A stretch of DNA of 9,334 nt from contig CAYHHK010000141.1 in assembly GCA_964356415.1 (NCBI GenBank), positions 1-9,334 of the forward strand. The letters run 5' to 3'. The stretch comes from JAPLDB01 sp964356415. GTDB taxonomy: Bacteria > Bacteroidota > Bacteroidia > AKYH767-A > 2013-40CM-41-45. The notes under the pieces were generated by a model, which saw nothing but the letters and a program-made list of their open reading frames with translations, was not told the origin of the DNA and ran no database searches. A program made the position numbers and the translations under genes. How positions within the stretch are numbered: the stretch's first letter is position 1; every line of letters begins with the position of its first letter. This document shows positions 1 through 7,640 of this stretch, piece by piece.

Positions 1-794
<794 letters not shown>

Positions 795-998
795 AAAGTT
801 GATTTTTGACTTTCATTCCTGATTCCCGTGAGAGGGAGTGTCAGAAAATCGGTCCTAGCTCTGTAAGATTAAGTTACTCTAAATTTATCAATGAAATTGA
901 CAGAGATTTAGGGCTTGTTATTTCCTATTCTAACTCTTCAAAGAACTTTCCAATTTTATTGCGATTCCGGTTCGCACCGGCATTCGTTTTATTTTTGG
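795..998 (-). promoter_or_regulatory. 16S rRNA leader with GNRA-loop hairpin and boxA-like antitermination element
   Basis: Transcribed leader between the proximal rRNA promoter and mature 16S. Read on the minus strand it holds a perfect 5-bp hairpin CCGGT-GCGA-ACCGG (967-980) with a GNRA-type tetraloop, in the position a boxB hairpin would take. About 20 bases later comes GTTCTTTGA (938-946), which resembles boxA, the Nus-factor loading site of rRNA antitermination (E. coli consensus TGCTCTTTAACA). The remaining leader is AT-rich and presumably pairs with the 16S 3' flank to form the processing stem, but that flank is outside the window. The boxA assignment rests on similarity and position only. 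Confidence 0.6.
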
Positions 999-1003
999 GG
1001 ATG

Positions 1004-1033
1004 CAAAAGTAGTAACTCTTTTGTTACCTGCAA
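1004..1033 (-). promoter_or_regulatory. rRNA promoter P2 (proximal), Bacteroidota sigma-A type
   Basis: On the minus strand the -33 element TTG (1031-1033) is separated by exactly 19 bases from the -7 element TACTTTTG (1004-1011). This matches the Bacteroidota sigma-A consensus TTG-N19-TAnnTTTG at every defined position. The sequence continues GCATCCCC, so initiation is expected near 998, about 200 bases upstream of mature 16S. Confidence 0.85.
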
Positions 1034-1157
1034 CACTTTTTTGAAATTATTTTCAATTATTTTTTTTCTGTCGATTAATTCTCCCTCACAACATTCAAAC
1101 TGACCAGCTTAACCTCAGGAACACCTAAATTGAAAGAACTTTCTTGAAAAAGGGATG

Positions 1158-1187
1158 CAAATGTAACATTCATACCGATGTGCACAA
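1158..1187 (-). promoter_or_regulatory. rRNA promoter P1 (distal), Bacteroidota sigma-A type
   Basis: A second perfect match to the Bacteroidota consensus: on the minus strand TTG (1185-1187, inside TTTTG), a 19-base spacer, then TACATTTG (1158-1165). It is followed by GCATCCC, the same start-site region as the proximal promoter. Downstream at 1131-1143 lies a boxA-like GAAAGTTCTTTCA, sharing GAAAGTTCTTT with the boxA of the proximal promoter. Tandem promoters are common for rRNA operons; this one would start transcription about 155 bases further upstream. Confidence 0.82.
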
Positions 1188-1239
1188 AATAAATTAAATA
1201 AGAGTTATTCACAATCATCAGTAAACACAAATCTCCTGA

Positions 1240-1265
1240 TTTAGCATTAATATGTTAATGCTGAA
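1240..1265. repeat. Perfect 8-bp-stem palindrome
   Basis: AGCATTAA (1243-1250), a TATG loop, then TTAATGCT (1255-1262); one wobble and two further A-T pairs extend the stem to 1240-1265. On the plus strand it is followed by AAATTTT. It could be a weak AT-rich terminator-like hairpin or a binding site upstream of the rRNA promoters (about 55 bases above the distal -33 element). The sequence does not decide between these. Confidence 0.5.
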
Positions 1266-1409
1266 ATTTTAACGCCTTGTGCATTCCATGCTGACACTGC
1301 CGGGAAATGATTCTGGCAGCGTGATGCCGCATTTGTATATAGCGAGCAAAAAAAAAAGACTAAACATTTCCGTGTTGCAGTGGAAGTGAAAACTTATGGA
1401 TTGACGAAA

Positions 1410-1580
1410 GGTGCTCCTGCTAAATAGCGTGACTCATAGGAATTGTACTTTAATAAACAGCCTACAGGGCGCTCCTACAGAGCAAATCGAATTATATCAT
1501 AAATATACAAAAAGGTCGCACCTATTGAGCTTCTATGGATACCAAATTGAAATTTTAAAAACAGGTTGCTCTTATAGAAC
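1410..1580. repeat. Degenerate array of short palindromic repeats (about 50-base period)
   Basis: Four related cores recur: GGTGCTCCTGC (1410-1420), GGCGCTCCTACAGAGC (1468-1483), GGTCGCACCTATTGAGC (1514-1530) and GGTTGCTCTTATAGAAC (1564-1580). Core-to-core distances are 58, 47 and 50 bases. The best copy forms a hairpin GCTC-CTACA-GAGC; the others are decayed versions with AT-rich spacers. Intergenic elements with a GCTCCTACGGAGC-like core are, to my recollection, widespread in Bacteroidota genomes. Copies are too divergent and spacers too short for a CRISPR. The frame running through the array (1411-1692) is best read as a repeat-derived spurious ORF. Confidence 0.6.
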
Positions 1581-1813
1581 TACGAACCAAAAGAAACGGA
1601 AGTTCTCAAATCACTCAATTTCCTTCTTAATACTTTTCGGTTATTTCGGTATGGGCTACAACGTATTCGTGAACAACAGTATTTCTCGCTGAGGAGAAAT
1701 TTTTGGCAATTACTTTTCATCCATTCACCTCATCCTTCTTCCCGTTGGTGTAATTCTGATAATTCAAATCGAATTAAATCCAAACTTTCGGCTGACAACC
1801 AAACTTAATCCCC

Positions 1814-3424
1814 ATGAAAAAATTTTCAAAACTTATCGTGCTCTTTTTATTCTGTATACAGCAGAATCATGCGCAACAAAATTGCAGCAATCCTACACTC
1901 ATTACAATTTGCCCTGACGTCTCACTCAACAATCAGACAAATGCAGGGATGATCGACGATGCAACAGCGTCATGTAATATTCCCGGCGAGGATGTCCTTT
2001 ATGAAATTAACGTCGTGAACGGTGCCGCAGTGATCTATGTGTCTGTCACAAATGCCATTGCTCCAATGCTCCTGAATTTAGAAACGGGGACTTGCGGATC
2101 AGGATCTTGCAGTTCGATCCCTGTGCCTCCCGGAGATAAAAATTTTACTTTCAATGTTACTGCTGCAACAAGTTATTTTCTTTGGGTTGATGCATCCACT
2201 ACCGTTACATATGATATTTCATTTGGAGCCGATACAGGAAGTATTTTCGTGAACATCCCGAATACTCAAGGCAATCTGCAGTTTGATGCCAGCGGTTGTG
2301 CAAGCCCGATGTTCTCTGCGTCAAAACCATTTTTCCAGGTGTCTTACAATGGCGTGTACCAAACCAACCCAATGACCCTCGCTCCGCTCTTTGTGAATGG
2401 AACACTTTGCATAGTAGCTTATTTTGAAAACACCTCCGGTATTGAGGGGATTAAAAAATTTGATTTTCATTTTAATGCAGGCGGATATACATCCGTATCA
2501 GCTTCACCGGCAATTATTCCCGGCAACTACAATGCAGGAAACTGGACTTCAACAAATGTCGGAAATGACTGGTCATTTGAATTTTTTGATGTTGCCGGAA
2601 TCGGTCAGGGTGATTTTTTTCTTTTCCCGAATACATGCCTCAGATATGAGTTTTGTTTTGATGTAACACCGCTCACGAATGATCCTGCCCTTACTAACGT
2701 TGACATTACTGCAACTTCAGATGGATTCGGCGCCGGTTATACGGGCTTTGTAAATTCAGGCTGTTGCCCGGCTCCCTTTTTAAATTGCCTTTATAGCGGC
2801 GGCGGTGGACCCGGAACAAGTCCACATGCTTTCGGTTTTGCATTTGATGATCCGGGAGGACCATTGCCTATTGGACTCTTATCATTCGATGCAGTGATGA
2901 TAGATTATCAAGTGGAAGTCAAATGGATTACACAATCAGAAACAAACAACGATTATTTTACGCTGCAGAAGTCTGCGAACGGAACAGAATGGACCAACCT
3001 TGTAATCATTGACGGGGCCGGAAATTCCACATCAATACTTGCCTATCAATTTACAGATCGTCATCCCTTCCCTACTACTTCATATTACAGATTGAAGCAA
3101 ACAGATTTTGACGGGACTTCCACTTGTACCAATGCCATTGCTGTTGATTTTAAATCAGAAAATAAACTATTGATCTATCCCAATCCGACCAAAGGAGATG
3201 TCACGATACAATATATGACATCTCAAATACATGGGGCATCAGAGATACAAAATACCGACATTTCAGTTTTCAATATAATCGGAGAGCAATTGAAAATCCA
3301 AATCAACAAGCTTGATGGTGACTTGCGACTGAACCTTTCCAATATTGAAGACGGGCTATACCTTGTTGAAGTTACCTGTGAAGGAAACAAGACATATCAA
3401 AAAATTATGATACAACATCAATAA
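1814..3424 (+). CDS. Secreted multidomain protein with C-terminal T9SS sorting domain
   Basis: A 536-residue exported protein. Residues 1-20 form a Sec signal peptide (basic start, hydrophobic core, likely cleavage after NHA). Residues about 24-140 are a beta-rich segment with a pre-peptidase C-terminal-like flavour (DVLYEINVVNG, then a cysteine pair at 94 and 99). Residues about 145-345 are a second beta-rich region rich in aromatic residues, glycine and cysteine (Cys 162, 199, 275, 281, 317, 318, 325), of no recognised family. Residues about 351-447 are a fibronectin-like module (SYYRLKQTDFDG) that often precedes sorting domains. The end is a type A T9SS C-terminal domain beginning at YPNPTKGDV (Y455) and closing with GLYLVEV and a KIMIQ-like strand. 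Cargo of this kind is secreted through the outer membrane and often anchored at the surface. No catalytic motif is visible, so an adhesive or structural role is only a guess. ATG follows CCCC with no Shine-Dalgarno sequence. Confidence 0.9.
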   Translation: MKKFSKLIVLFLFCIQQNHAQQNCSNPTLITICPDVSLNNQTNAGMIDDATASCNIPGEDVLYEINVVNGAAVIYVSVTNAIAPMLLNLETGTCGSGSCSSIPVPPGDKNFTFNVTAATSYFLWVDASTTVTYDISFGADTGSIFVNIPNTQGNLQFDASGCASPMFSASKPFFQVSYNGVYQTNPMTLAPLFVNGTLCIVAYFENTSGIEGIKKFDFHFNAGGYTSVSASPAIIPGNYNAGNWTSTNVGNDWSFEFFDVAGIGQGDFFLFPNTCLRYEFCFDVTPLTNDPALTNVDITATSDGFGAGYTGFVNSGCCPAPFLNCLYSGGGGPGTSPHAFGFAFDDPGGPLPIGLLSFDAVMIDYQVEVKWITQSETNNDYFTLQKSANGTEWTNLVIIDGAGNSTSILAYQFTDRHPFPTTSYYRLKQTDFDGTSTCTNAIAVDFKSENKLLIYPNPTKGDVTIQYMTSQIHGASEIQNTDISVFNIIGEQLKIQINKLDGDLRLNLSNIEDGLYLVEVTCEGNKTYQKIMIQHQ

Positions 3425-3431
3425 AATTTGC

Positions 3432-4856
3432 TTAAGAAAGTAACGTTTCCTCTGCAGCTTTTAAAATCGCAAATGCATTTTCTCTAGATGTAGATTCGGC
3501 ATACGTGCGCAACACAGGCTCCGTACCAGATGCACGAATGAGCAGCCATTCAGTATTTGTGTCGTCAAAAAAGTATTTATAACCATCAAGGTCTTCCACA
3601 CGCTTCACAGTATACTTTCCGAATGCTTTGTAAACATTGGCTGCTGTATTCTTCACTATCTTATCCATGACTTCCTGTTTGAGATGCAGGTCATTTCGCT
3701 CAAATGAAAACGTCCCAACAATATCATATACTTCTTTGATTAGTTCAGGCAGCTTCTTCCCGCTCTTCGCCATGAACTCCCATATTACCAGTCCCATCCA
3801 GATTCCATCCCGCTCCGGAATGTGTCCTTTGATGGCAATGCCCCCACTCTCTTCTCCACCCAGCAACACATCTTCATGGATCATGATCTCACAAATGTAT
3901 TTGAAACCGATCTTCACGACTTCAACAGGAAGTCCATAGTGCGCACCCATCTTATTTACTTTAGGCGTAGTACTAAATGCAGTACACACTTTTCCCGTCA
4001 TGCCTTTGTATTTTACAAGGTAGTGAATGAGTAAAAGAATGATGTGGTGCGAATCAATAAAGTTTCCGTTGCCATCGTACATGCCGATGCGGTCGGCATC
4101 ACCATCGGTTACCAAACCGCAGTCAATATTTTTCCTTGCCTTGATAAGCTCACGAAACTCATTCAGGTTTTTATCGATCGGTTCCGGTGCCTGACCCATG
4201 AAACCGGGATTGTAATCACAGTGCAGCATAGTGATCTTCGGGAACAACCGCTTGATCACATTCATTCCGGAACCATACATTGCATCGTATGCCAGATTCA
4301 ATCCTGAATTGCGGATCGCTTCGAGGTCAAAATTCTTCTCGACATGTTTGATGTAGTCATCTTCCAGATTTACATATTCAACCAACCCTTCTTTCACATA
4401 ATCATTCACCGATTTATTATCAAGCTGCGAAGAAGACTTTTCAGGAATCAGGTTTTCGATTTCTGCAACTTTTGAAGGTGTAAGTGGACCACCATACGAG
4501 CCTTTCAGTTTAAAACCGTTGTACGCAGGTGGGTTGTGACTTGCAGTAATGATCACGCCAATGTCAGTTTTGTATTGAACAGCAGCAAGAGAAATCATAG
4601 GTGTCGAAACAAATCCTTTCGCCAGAAAAACTTTAATACCATTTTGCGCCAATAATTTTGTAACAGTCTCGGCAAACAACTCACCGCCGAAGCGGCAATC
4701 GTGGCCGACTACAACAGATGGTTTTGAGTTTGATGTTAGATGTTTAGAGTTGAGCAGCCATTTAGCAGTACCTTCCGCAACGCGGGCTACATTTTCAACT
4801 GTAAATTCTTTGGCGATGATGGCACGCCAGCCGTCGGTTCCGAACTTAATTTTCAT
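3432..4856 (-). CDS. Phosphoglucomutase/phosphomannomutase family protein (alpha-D-phosphohexomutase)
   Basis: A 474-residue cytoplasmic enzyme of the alpha-D-phosphohexomutase superfamily, interconverting hexose 1- and 6-phosphates via a phosphoserine. All four signature loops are present: TASHNPP with active-site Ser106, the metal-binding loop DGDADR (251-256), the sugar-selectivity loop GGEESGG (333-339; GEESG favours glucose/glucosamine-type or dual substrates over strict mannose), and the phosphate-binding loop RASGTEP (441-447). It starts MKIKFGTDGWRA, typical of the full-length family, and length is normal. Substrate cannot be settled from motifs; glucose 1-phosphate for polysaccharide and envelope precursors is likely. 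Odd: a low-complexity stretch at residues 36-46 between the first helix and the next strand looks like an insertion. It lies 112 bases downstream of the exported-protein gene on the same strand and converges with the T9SS cargo gene, leaving a 7-base gap. Confidence 0.96.
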   Translation of the reverse strand: MKIKFGTDGWRAIIAKEFTVENVARVAEGTAKWLLNSKHLTSNSKPSVVVGHDCRFGGELFAETVTKLLAQNGIKVFLAKGFVSTPMISLAAVQYKTDIGVIITASHNPPAYNGFKLKGSYGGPLTPSKVAEIENLIPEKSSSQLDNKSVNDYVKEGLVEYVNLEDDYIKHVEKNFDLEAIRNSGLNLAYDAMYGSGMNVIKRLFPKITMLHCDYNPGFMGQAPEPIDKNLNEFRELIKARKNIDCGLVTDGDADRIGMYDGNGNFIDSHHIILLLIHYLVKYKGMTGKVCTAFSTTPKVNKMGAHYGLPVEVVKIGFKYICEIMIHEDVLLGGEESGGIAIKGHIPERDGIWMGLVIWEFMAKSGKKLPELIKEVYDIVGTFSFERNDLHLKQEVMDKIVKNTAANVYKAFGKYTVKRVEDLDGYKYFFDDTNTEWLLIRASGTEPVLRTYAESTSRENAFAILKAAEETLLS

Positions 4857-4897
4857 TTAATGCATTTATTTTTTTACAATTATAGACCTCACCGAAG

Positions 4898-4950
4898 TAC
4901 GAATGTTAAATACGAATATACTAAATACGAATGTTTACGAATTTACAAAT
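4898..4950. repeat. TACGAAT short-repeat cluster
   Basis: Four exact copies of TACGAAT at 4898-4904, 4911-4917, 4926-4932 and 4936-4942, plus a one-mismatch copy TACAAAT at 4944-4950, with irregular spacing of 8 to 15 bases. It sits between two minus-strand genes, where it reads ATTCGTA. It could be a simple-sequence expansion or a member of a dispersed AT-rich intergenic repeat family. No good promoter for the downstream mutase overlaps it; CACATTTG at 4947-4954 on the minus strand misses the -7 consensus by one base. Confidence 0.65.
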
Positions 4951-4968
4951 GTGCTATGCGGTTCCCTT

Positions 4969-6051
4969 TCACTGGTACCTCGCCCATTCTATTAAATGAC
5001 TCCACCTTAACTCGGTAATGCCGCTGAGGTATGCATCTGCCTTTTCTGGCGGAATATCCTGGCTATTGATTTTGAGGATGCGAAAGTAAAATTCTTTTTC
5101 CTTTAAAAAATCATTCACAGACCTGAAGTTTATAAGAAAGTCCATCTGTTGGATCTCATCCACAGGCAAGGCATTGAGTGCACTTCCATTGACATAAATT
5201 CTCATGCTGTAAATCGAATAGCTGATGTTGCTGCCTGACTTTACCCAGTACTCATCCATCTCTACTTTGTCAACATGGATCTTGTAATTTGCAGGATCAC
5301 TTGTAAGCTGGTCTCCACCAATGTTTAAAAAATATTCAGGCGTTTCAACCAGGTATTTTTCAAGGGAGACAAGAAACTTGCGGGCTTCCACGAAGCTTGG
5401 ATTTTTGGATGCAACACTGTCTTCAATAACATATCTTATGATCTTGCAGTCTTCCTGATCGCTCCATTTTTTCTTCGGCAGCAATGGTTTAATCTCGTTT
5501 TTAATTGCCATCGCTTCTTTCACGCTTTCAATTCGCTTGCCGTCATACTGCACAATATTGTAGTTGTACAATTTTTGTTTGAGGGCGTCATCATAGGTCA
5601 TTCCGCAGTTGCCATCCGCATTTGAAGGTAATAGCGTAAACTGAAAAACGCTGTCGAGTTCAACGTAATCAACAAATCCATAAGCCACTTCTTCACCGTT
5701 TGGTTTCTTTCCGGAAAAATAAAACCCAAGGGTTTTTATTGTCAATGATCTTCGCTCCTTTATCCAGTTTTCATAAATAAAAAGCTGGTTGGTAGACTTG
5801 AAAGATGTTTGTGCATATTTTTCAATCTGAGTCAGTGTTTTGGCTTCGATACGGTCTTCTTTTTTCGGAGAATCCCAGAGAATTACTTTTCCCGCAAGGA
5901 TCTGATCATACACAAATTCAGGAAGCGACTGCACGATATTGAACCCAAGTGAATCTGCCTGATCGTATGTGTTTACAAAAATTAGCACAGGGATTTCTTC
6001 CGCATGAATATTTTTGGAAAGTAAAAAAAGTAAGAGCAGGAGCTTCTTCAT
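4969..6051 (-). CDS. Uncharacterised exported protein
   Basis: A 360-residue protein I do not recognise with confidence. Residues 1-17 form a clear signal peptide (MKK, a leucine-rich core, cleavage after IHA) and no other membrane segment is visible, so it is probably periplasmic or outer-membrane associated. There is no lipobox cysteine. The mature part is of mixed alpha/beta character with only two cysteines (149, 202) and no enzymatic motif I can name. Residues about 48-110 (ILAGKVILWDSPKKED, then LTQIEKY, then NWIKERRSLTIKTLGFYF) loosely recall the pattern of the T9SS/gliding protein GldN (PorN), with its internal W-x-x-x-R-S-x-x-x-x-x-x-G arrangement. I rate that as a hint only. Its start lies 12 bases after the mltG stop, so the two are very likely co-transcribed; a cell-envelope role is inferred from this. 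Confidence 0.85.
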   Translation of the reverse strand: MKKLLLLLFLLSKNIHAEEIPVLIFVNTYDQADSLGFNIVQSLPEFVYDQILAGKVILWDSPKKEDRIEAKTLTQIEKYAQTSFKSTNQLFIYENWIKERRSLTIKTLGFYFSGKKPNGEEVAYGFVDYVELDSVFQFTLLPSNADGNCGMTYDDALKQKLYNYNIVQYDGKRIESVKEAMAIKNEIKPLLPKKKWSDQEDCKIIRYVIEDSVASKNPSFVEARKFLVSLEKYLVETPEYFLNIGGDQLTSDPANYKIHVDKVEMDEYWVKSGSNISYSIYSMRIYVNGSALNALPVDEIQQMDFLINFRSVNDFLKEKEFYFRILKINSQDIPPEKADAYLSGITELRWSHLIEWARYQ

Positions 6052-6063
6052 TCAACCCGCAAG

Positions 6064-7116
6064 TTAGGATTTGATCCCTCGCTTGTCAAGGGCTCTCTGA
6101 AAACGTTTTGCATTGACACAATGTTGTGAATAGGTAGTTGCAAAAGAGTGGTGTCCGCTGAAATCTTCTTTGGCGCAGAAGAAAATAAAATTGTGGTGTG
6201 TATAATTCAGCACTGCATCGATACTGGTTTTTGTCGGAAGACAAATAGGCCCAGGAGGCAAGCCTGTGTACTTATATGTATTGTAAGGCGATTCAATGGC
6301 TTTGTAAATATTGAGCACCCTGTTTATAGTAAAATCACCTAGGGCATACACAAGCGTAGGATCAGCTTCCAGCCTCATTCCTTTATTAATCCTATTTATA
6401 TACACTCCTGCTATGATGTTCTTTTCATCGTCCCTGTTTGTTTCCTGCTGAACAATTGACGCCAGAACAGAAACTTCATCGGGCCTGAATCCTATCAATC
6501 TTGCCTTGCGCATCCTGTCTGCATTCCAGAATTTATCATATTCTTTTTTCATCCGCTGAAGAAACTGGTCGGCGCTTGTATTCCAGTAAAACTCGTAAGT
6601 GTTTGGAATGAACATGCACAATGCATTGTCGGGTTTGAATCCCAAACCTTTCAGATAATCAGGATCCCCCATCAGGTTTGACAAAGCATGTGTCTTTGCC
6701 TCCAGTTGTGCGCTGATCCGCTCAGCAAGCTGGTCTTTTGTCCTGATGTTATTAAAGATCACTTTCACCGGTGTCTGCTTACCCGATCTGAGCAACCCTA
6801 CCAGTTCCTTGTTGTTCATCTTCGGTTTAATAGTATAACGGCCCGGCTTAATGTTGTCGACATACTTCATTTGTTTGGCTGTCCAGGCAAAAGACTTTTC
6901 ATTTATCAGCAGGTTTTTTGCGTTGAGGGCATTCACCACATCGGAAAAAGTTGATCCGGTAGGAATAAGCAATATGTCGGGTTTGCTTCCGGCAGTTACA
7001 TTCGGCTCAAACAACTCTTTGTAAACATAATACCCACCGGCTGCCACTGCCACTGCAAGCACGCCAACAATGATCCACATTACCCGCCTGATCGAAAGGA
7101 GTCTTTTCTTTGACAT
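6064..7116 (-). CDS. mltG: Endolytic transglycosylase MltG (YceG-like)
   Basis: A 350-residue inner-membrane lytic transglycosylase that cuts within nascent peptidoglycan strands and is thought to end glycan polymerisation. A basic N-terminus (MSKKRLLSIRR) and one transmembrane helix (residues about 13-31) place the rest in the periplasm. Residues about 46-110 form the LysM-like subdomain (IPTGSTFSDVVNAL...). The catalytic YceG domain shows PNTYEFYWNTS (171-181), LASIVQQET (218-226) with Glu225 matching the catalytic Glu218 of E. coli MltG, then INR, MRLEADPT (247-254), and SPYNTYKYTGLPPGPI (276-291). All family hallmarks are present and length is normal. It is the first gene of the minus-strand run, 12 bases ahead of the exported-protein gene. 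A near-consensus -7 element TAAACTTG lies at 7125-7132 but has no matching TTG, so the promoter is unresolved. Confidence 0.96.
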   Translation of the reverse strand: MSKKRLLSIRRVMWIIVGVLAVAVAAGGYYVYKELFEPNVTAGSKPDILLIPTGSTFSDVVNALNAKNLLINEKSFAWTAKQMKYVDNIKPGRYTIKPKMNNKELVGLLRSGKQTPVKVIFNNIRTKDQLAERISAQLEAKTHALSNLMGDPDYLKGLGFKPDNALCMFIPNTYEFYWNTSADQFLQRMKKEYDKFWNADRMRKARLIGFRPDEVSVLASIVQQETNRDDEKNIIAGVYINRINKGMRLEADPTLVYALGDFTINRVLNIYKAIESPYNTYKYTGLPPGPICLPTKTSIDAVLNYTHHNFIFFCAKEDFSGHHSFATTYSQHCVNAKRFQRALDKRGIKS

Positions 7117-7213
7117 AGAAGCTGCAAGTTTACTAATTGGCGACTAAATATTTCACACTGATTTAATTTTGTTTTAATCAAAACGAAACACGCTTATGCT
7201 TCTTTTGGATCGT

Positions 7214-7240
7214 CTTCGGCAAGCCTTCTACGACCGAAGG
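7214..7240. repeat. Hairpin-forming inverted repeat upstream of the 7254 gene
   Basis: CTTCGG (7214-7219) can pair with CCGAAG (7234-7239), or alternatively CCTTC (7224-7228) with GAAGG (7236-7240), giving two mutually exclusive hairpins. A short AAAAACTTTTT run follows just before the start codon at 7254. It may be a 5' untranslated structure of that gene or part of a repeat element: the word CGGCAAGCC inside it (7217-7225) recurs at 7643-7651 just after the gene. Confidence 0.45.
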
Positions 7241-7253
7241 AAAAACTTTTTAT

Positions 7254-7616
7254 ATGACAATATATCTTTATCAGCAAACAGTAGCAGAAGCATTCCGTTT
7301 AAGCGAACGGGCACTTTTTAAAATCGGATTTATGGTTAATCTGGCTGATGACATAACCGGTTTCATCAACGGAAGAAAACATTTGAGCAGCAAAGGACAC
7401 ATCCTGTTTCTGGACATTAAGATCTCCCGCCAACTTCATACTACAGGTGTGACGATCATTTCAAATGTTTTTGCAGGAAACACAGGAACATTTATCGCAG
7501 ATTCAGTAAGTGAAGAATTGTTTCTCGAAACATTCCATGACCTTTTGCGGATTCAGCCACCGGATAATCCATTCAAACTATCGAATAATGATTATGCGAT
7601 GGCGGTTGGATTTTAG
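7254..7616 (+). CDS. Hypothetical protein, 120 residues
   Basis: I do not recognise this protein. Codon use and residue mix (balanced charged and hydrophobic residues, no low complexity) look like a genuine gene, and nothing credible overlaps it on the other strand. It has no signal peptide and no transmembrane helix, so it is probably cytoplasmic. The pattern (MTIYLYQQTVAEAFRLSERA, a central LFLDIKISRQL strand, an acidic SEELFLETFHDLL helix near 85-97 and the end DYAMAVGF) suggests a small alpha/beta fold. Start at the first ATG; no better upstream start exists. A TAATTTTG at 7164-7171 fits the -7 consensus but has no TTG 19 bases before it. It is divergent from mltG and flanked by hairpin-rich sequence on both sides, so it stands alone. 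Confidence 0.7.
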   Translation: MTIYLYQQTVAEAFRLSERALFKIGFMVNLADDITGFINGRKHLSSKGHILFLDIKISRQLHTTGVTIISNVFAGNTGTFIADSVSEELFLETFHDLLRIQPPDNPFKLSNNDYAMAVGF

Positions 7617-7640
7617 CAATTATAAGGCAATAAACAACCT

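Larger units (their letters stand above)
1188..1813. other. Intergenic region without a supported gene
   Basis: Spacer between the divergent rRNA operon and the secreted-protein gene. It contains a palindrome (1240-1265), a weak inverted pair CTGCC/GGCAG (1297-1301 and 1315-1319), a run of ten or so A residues near 1347-1357, and a degenerate hairpin-repeat array (1410-1580). A 93-codon frame at 1411-1692 exists but follows the repeats and is not credible as a gene. I searched for a TTG-N19-TAnnTTTG promoter for the gene at 1814 and found no good match. TACTTTTC at 1711-1718 is close to a -7 element but has no TTG at the right distance. Confidence 0.7.

Noticed and set aside
806..1103. Two short plus-strand frames (68 and 62 codons)
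   Set aside because: They cover the rRNA leader and promoter region and have no protein-like features.
1410..1580. CRISPR array
   Set aside because: Copies are divergent and of unequal spacing, spacers are AT-rich and partly repeat-like, and no cas genes are nearby.
1411..1692. 93-codon frame as a small gene
   Set aside because: It runs through the degenerate hairpin repeats, its residue mix is not protein-like, and it has no promoter; treated as repeat-derived.
1711..1718. TACTTTTC as -7 promoter element for the T9SS cargo gene
   Set aside because: It misses the final G of the consensus and has no TTG 19 bases upstream.
3637..4307. Plus-strand frames of 70 to 100 codons opposite the mutase
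   Set aside because: They are shadows of a gene with all catalytic motifs on the minus strand.
7164..7171. TAATTTTG as promoter of the 7254 gene
   Set aside because: The -7 element fits, but the nearest TTG (7137-7139) is 24 bases away instead of 19, so it is mentioned only in the gene entry.
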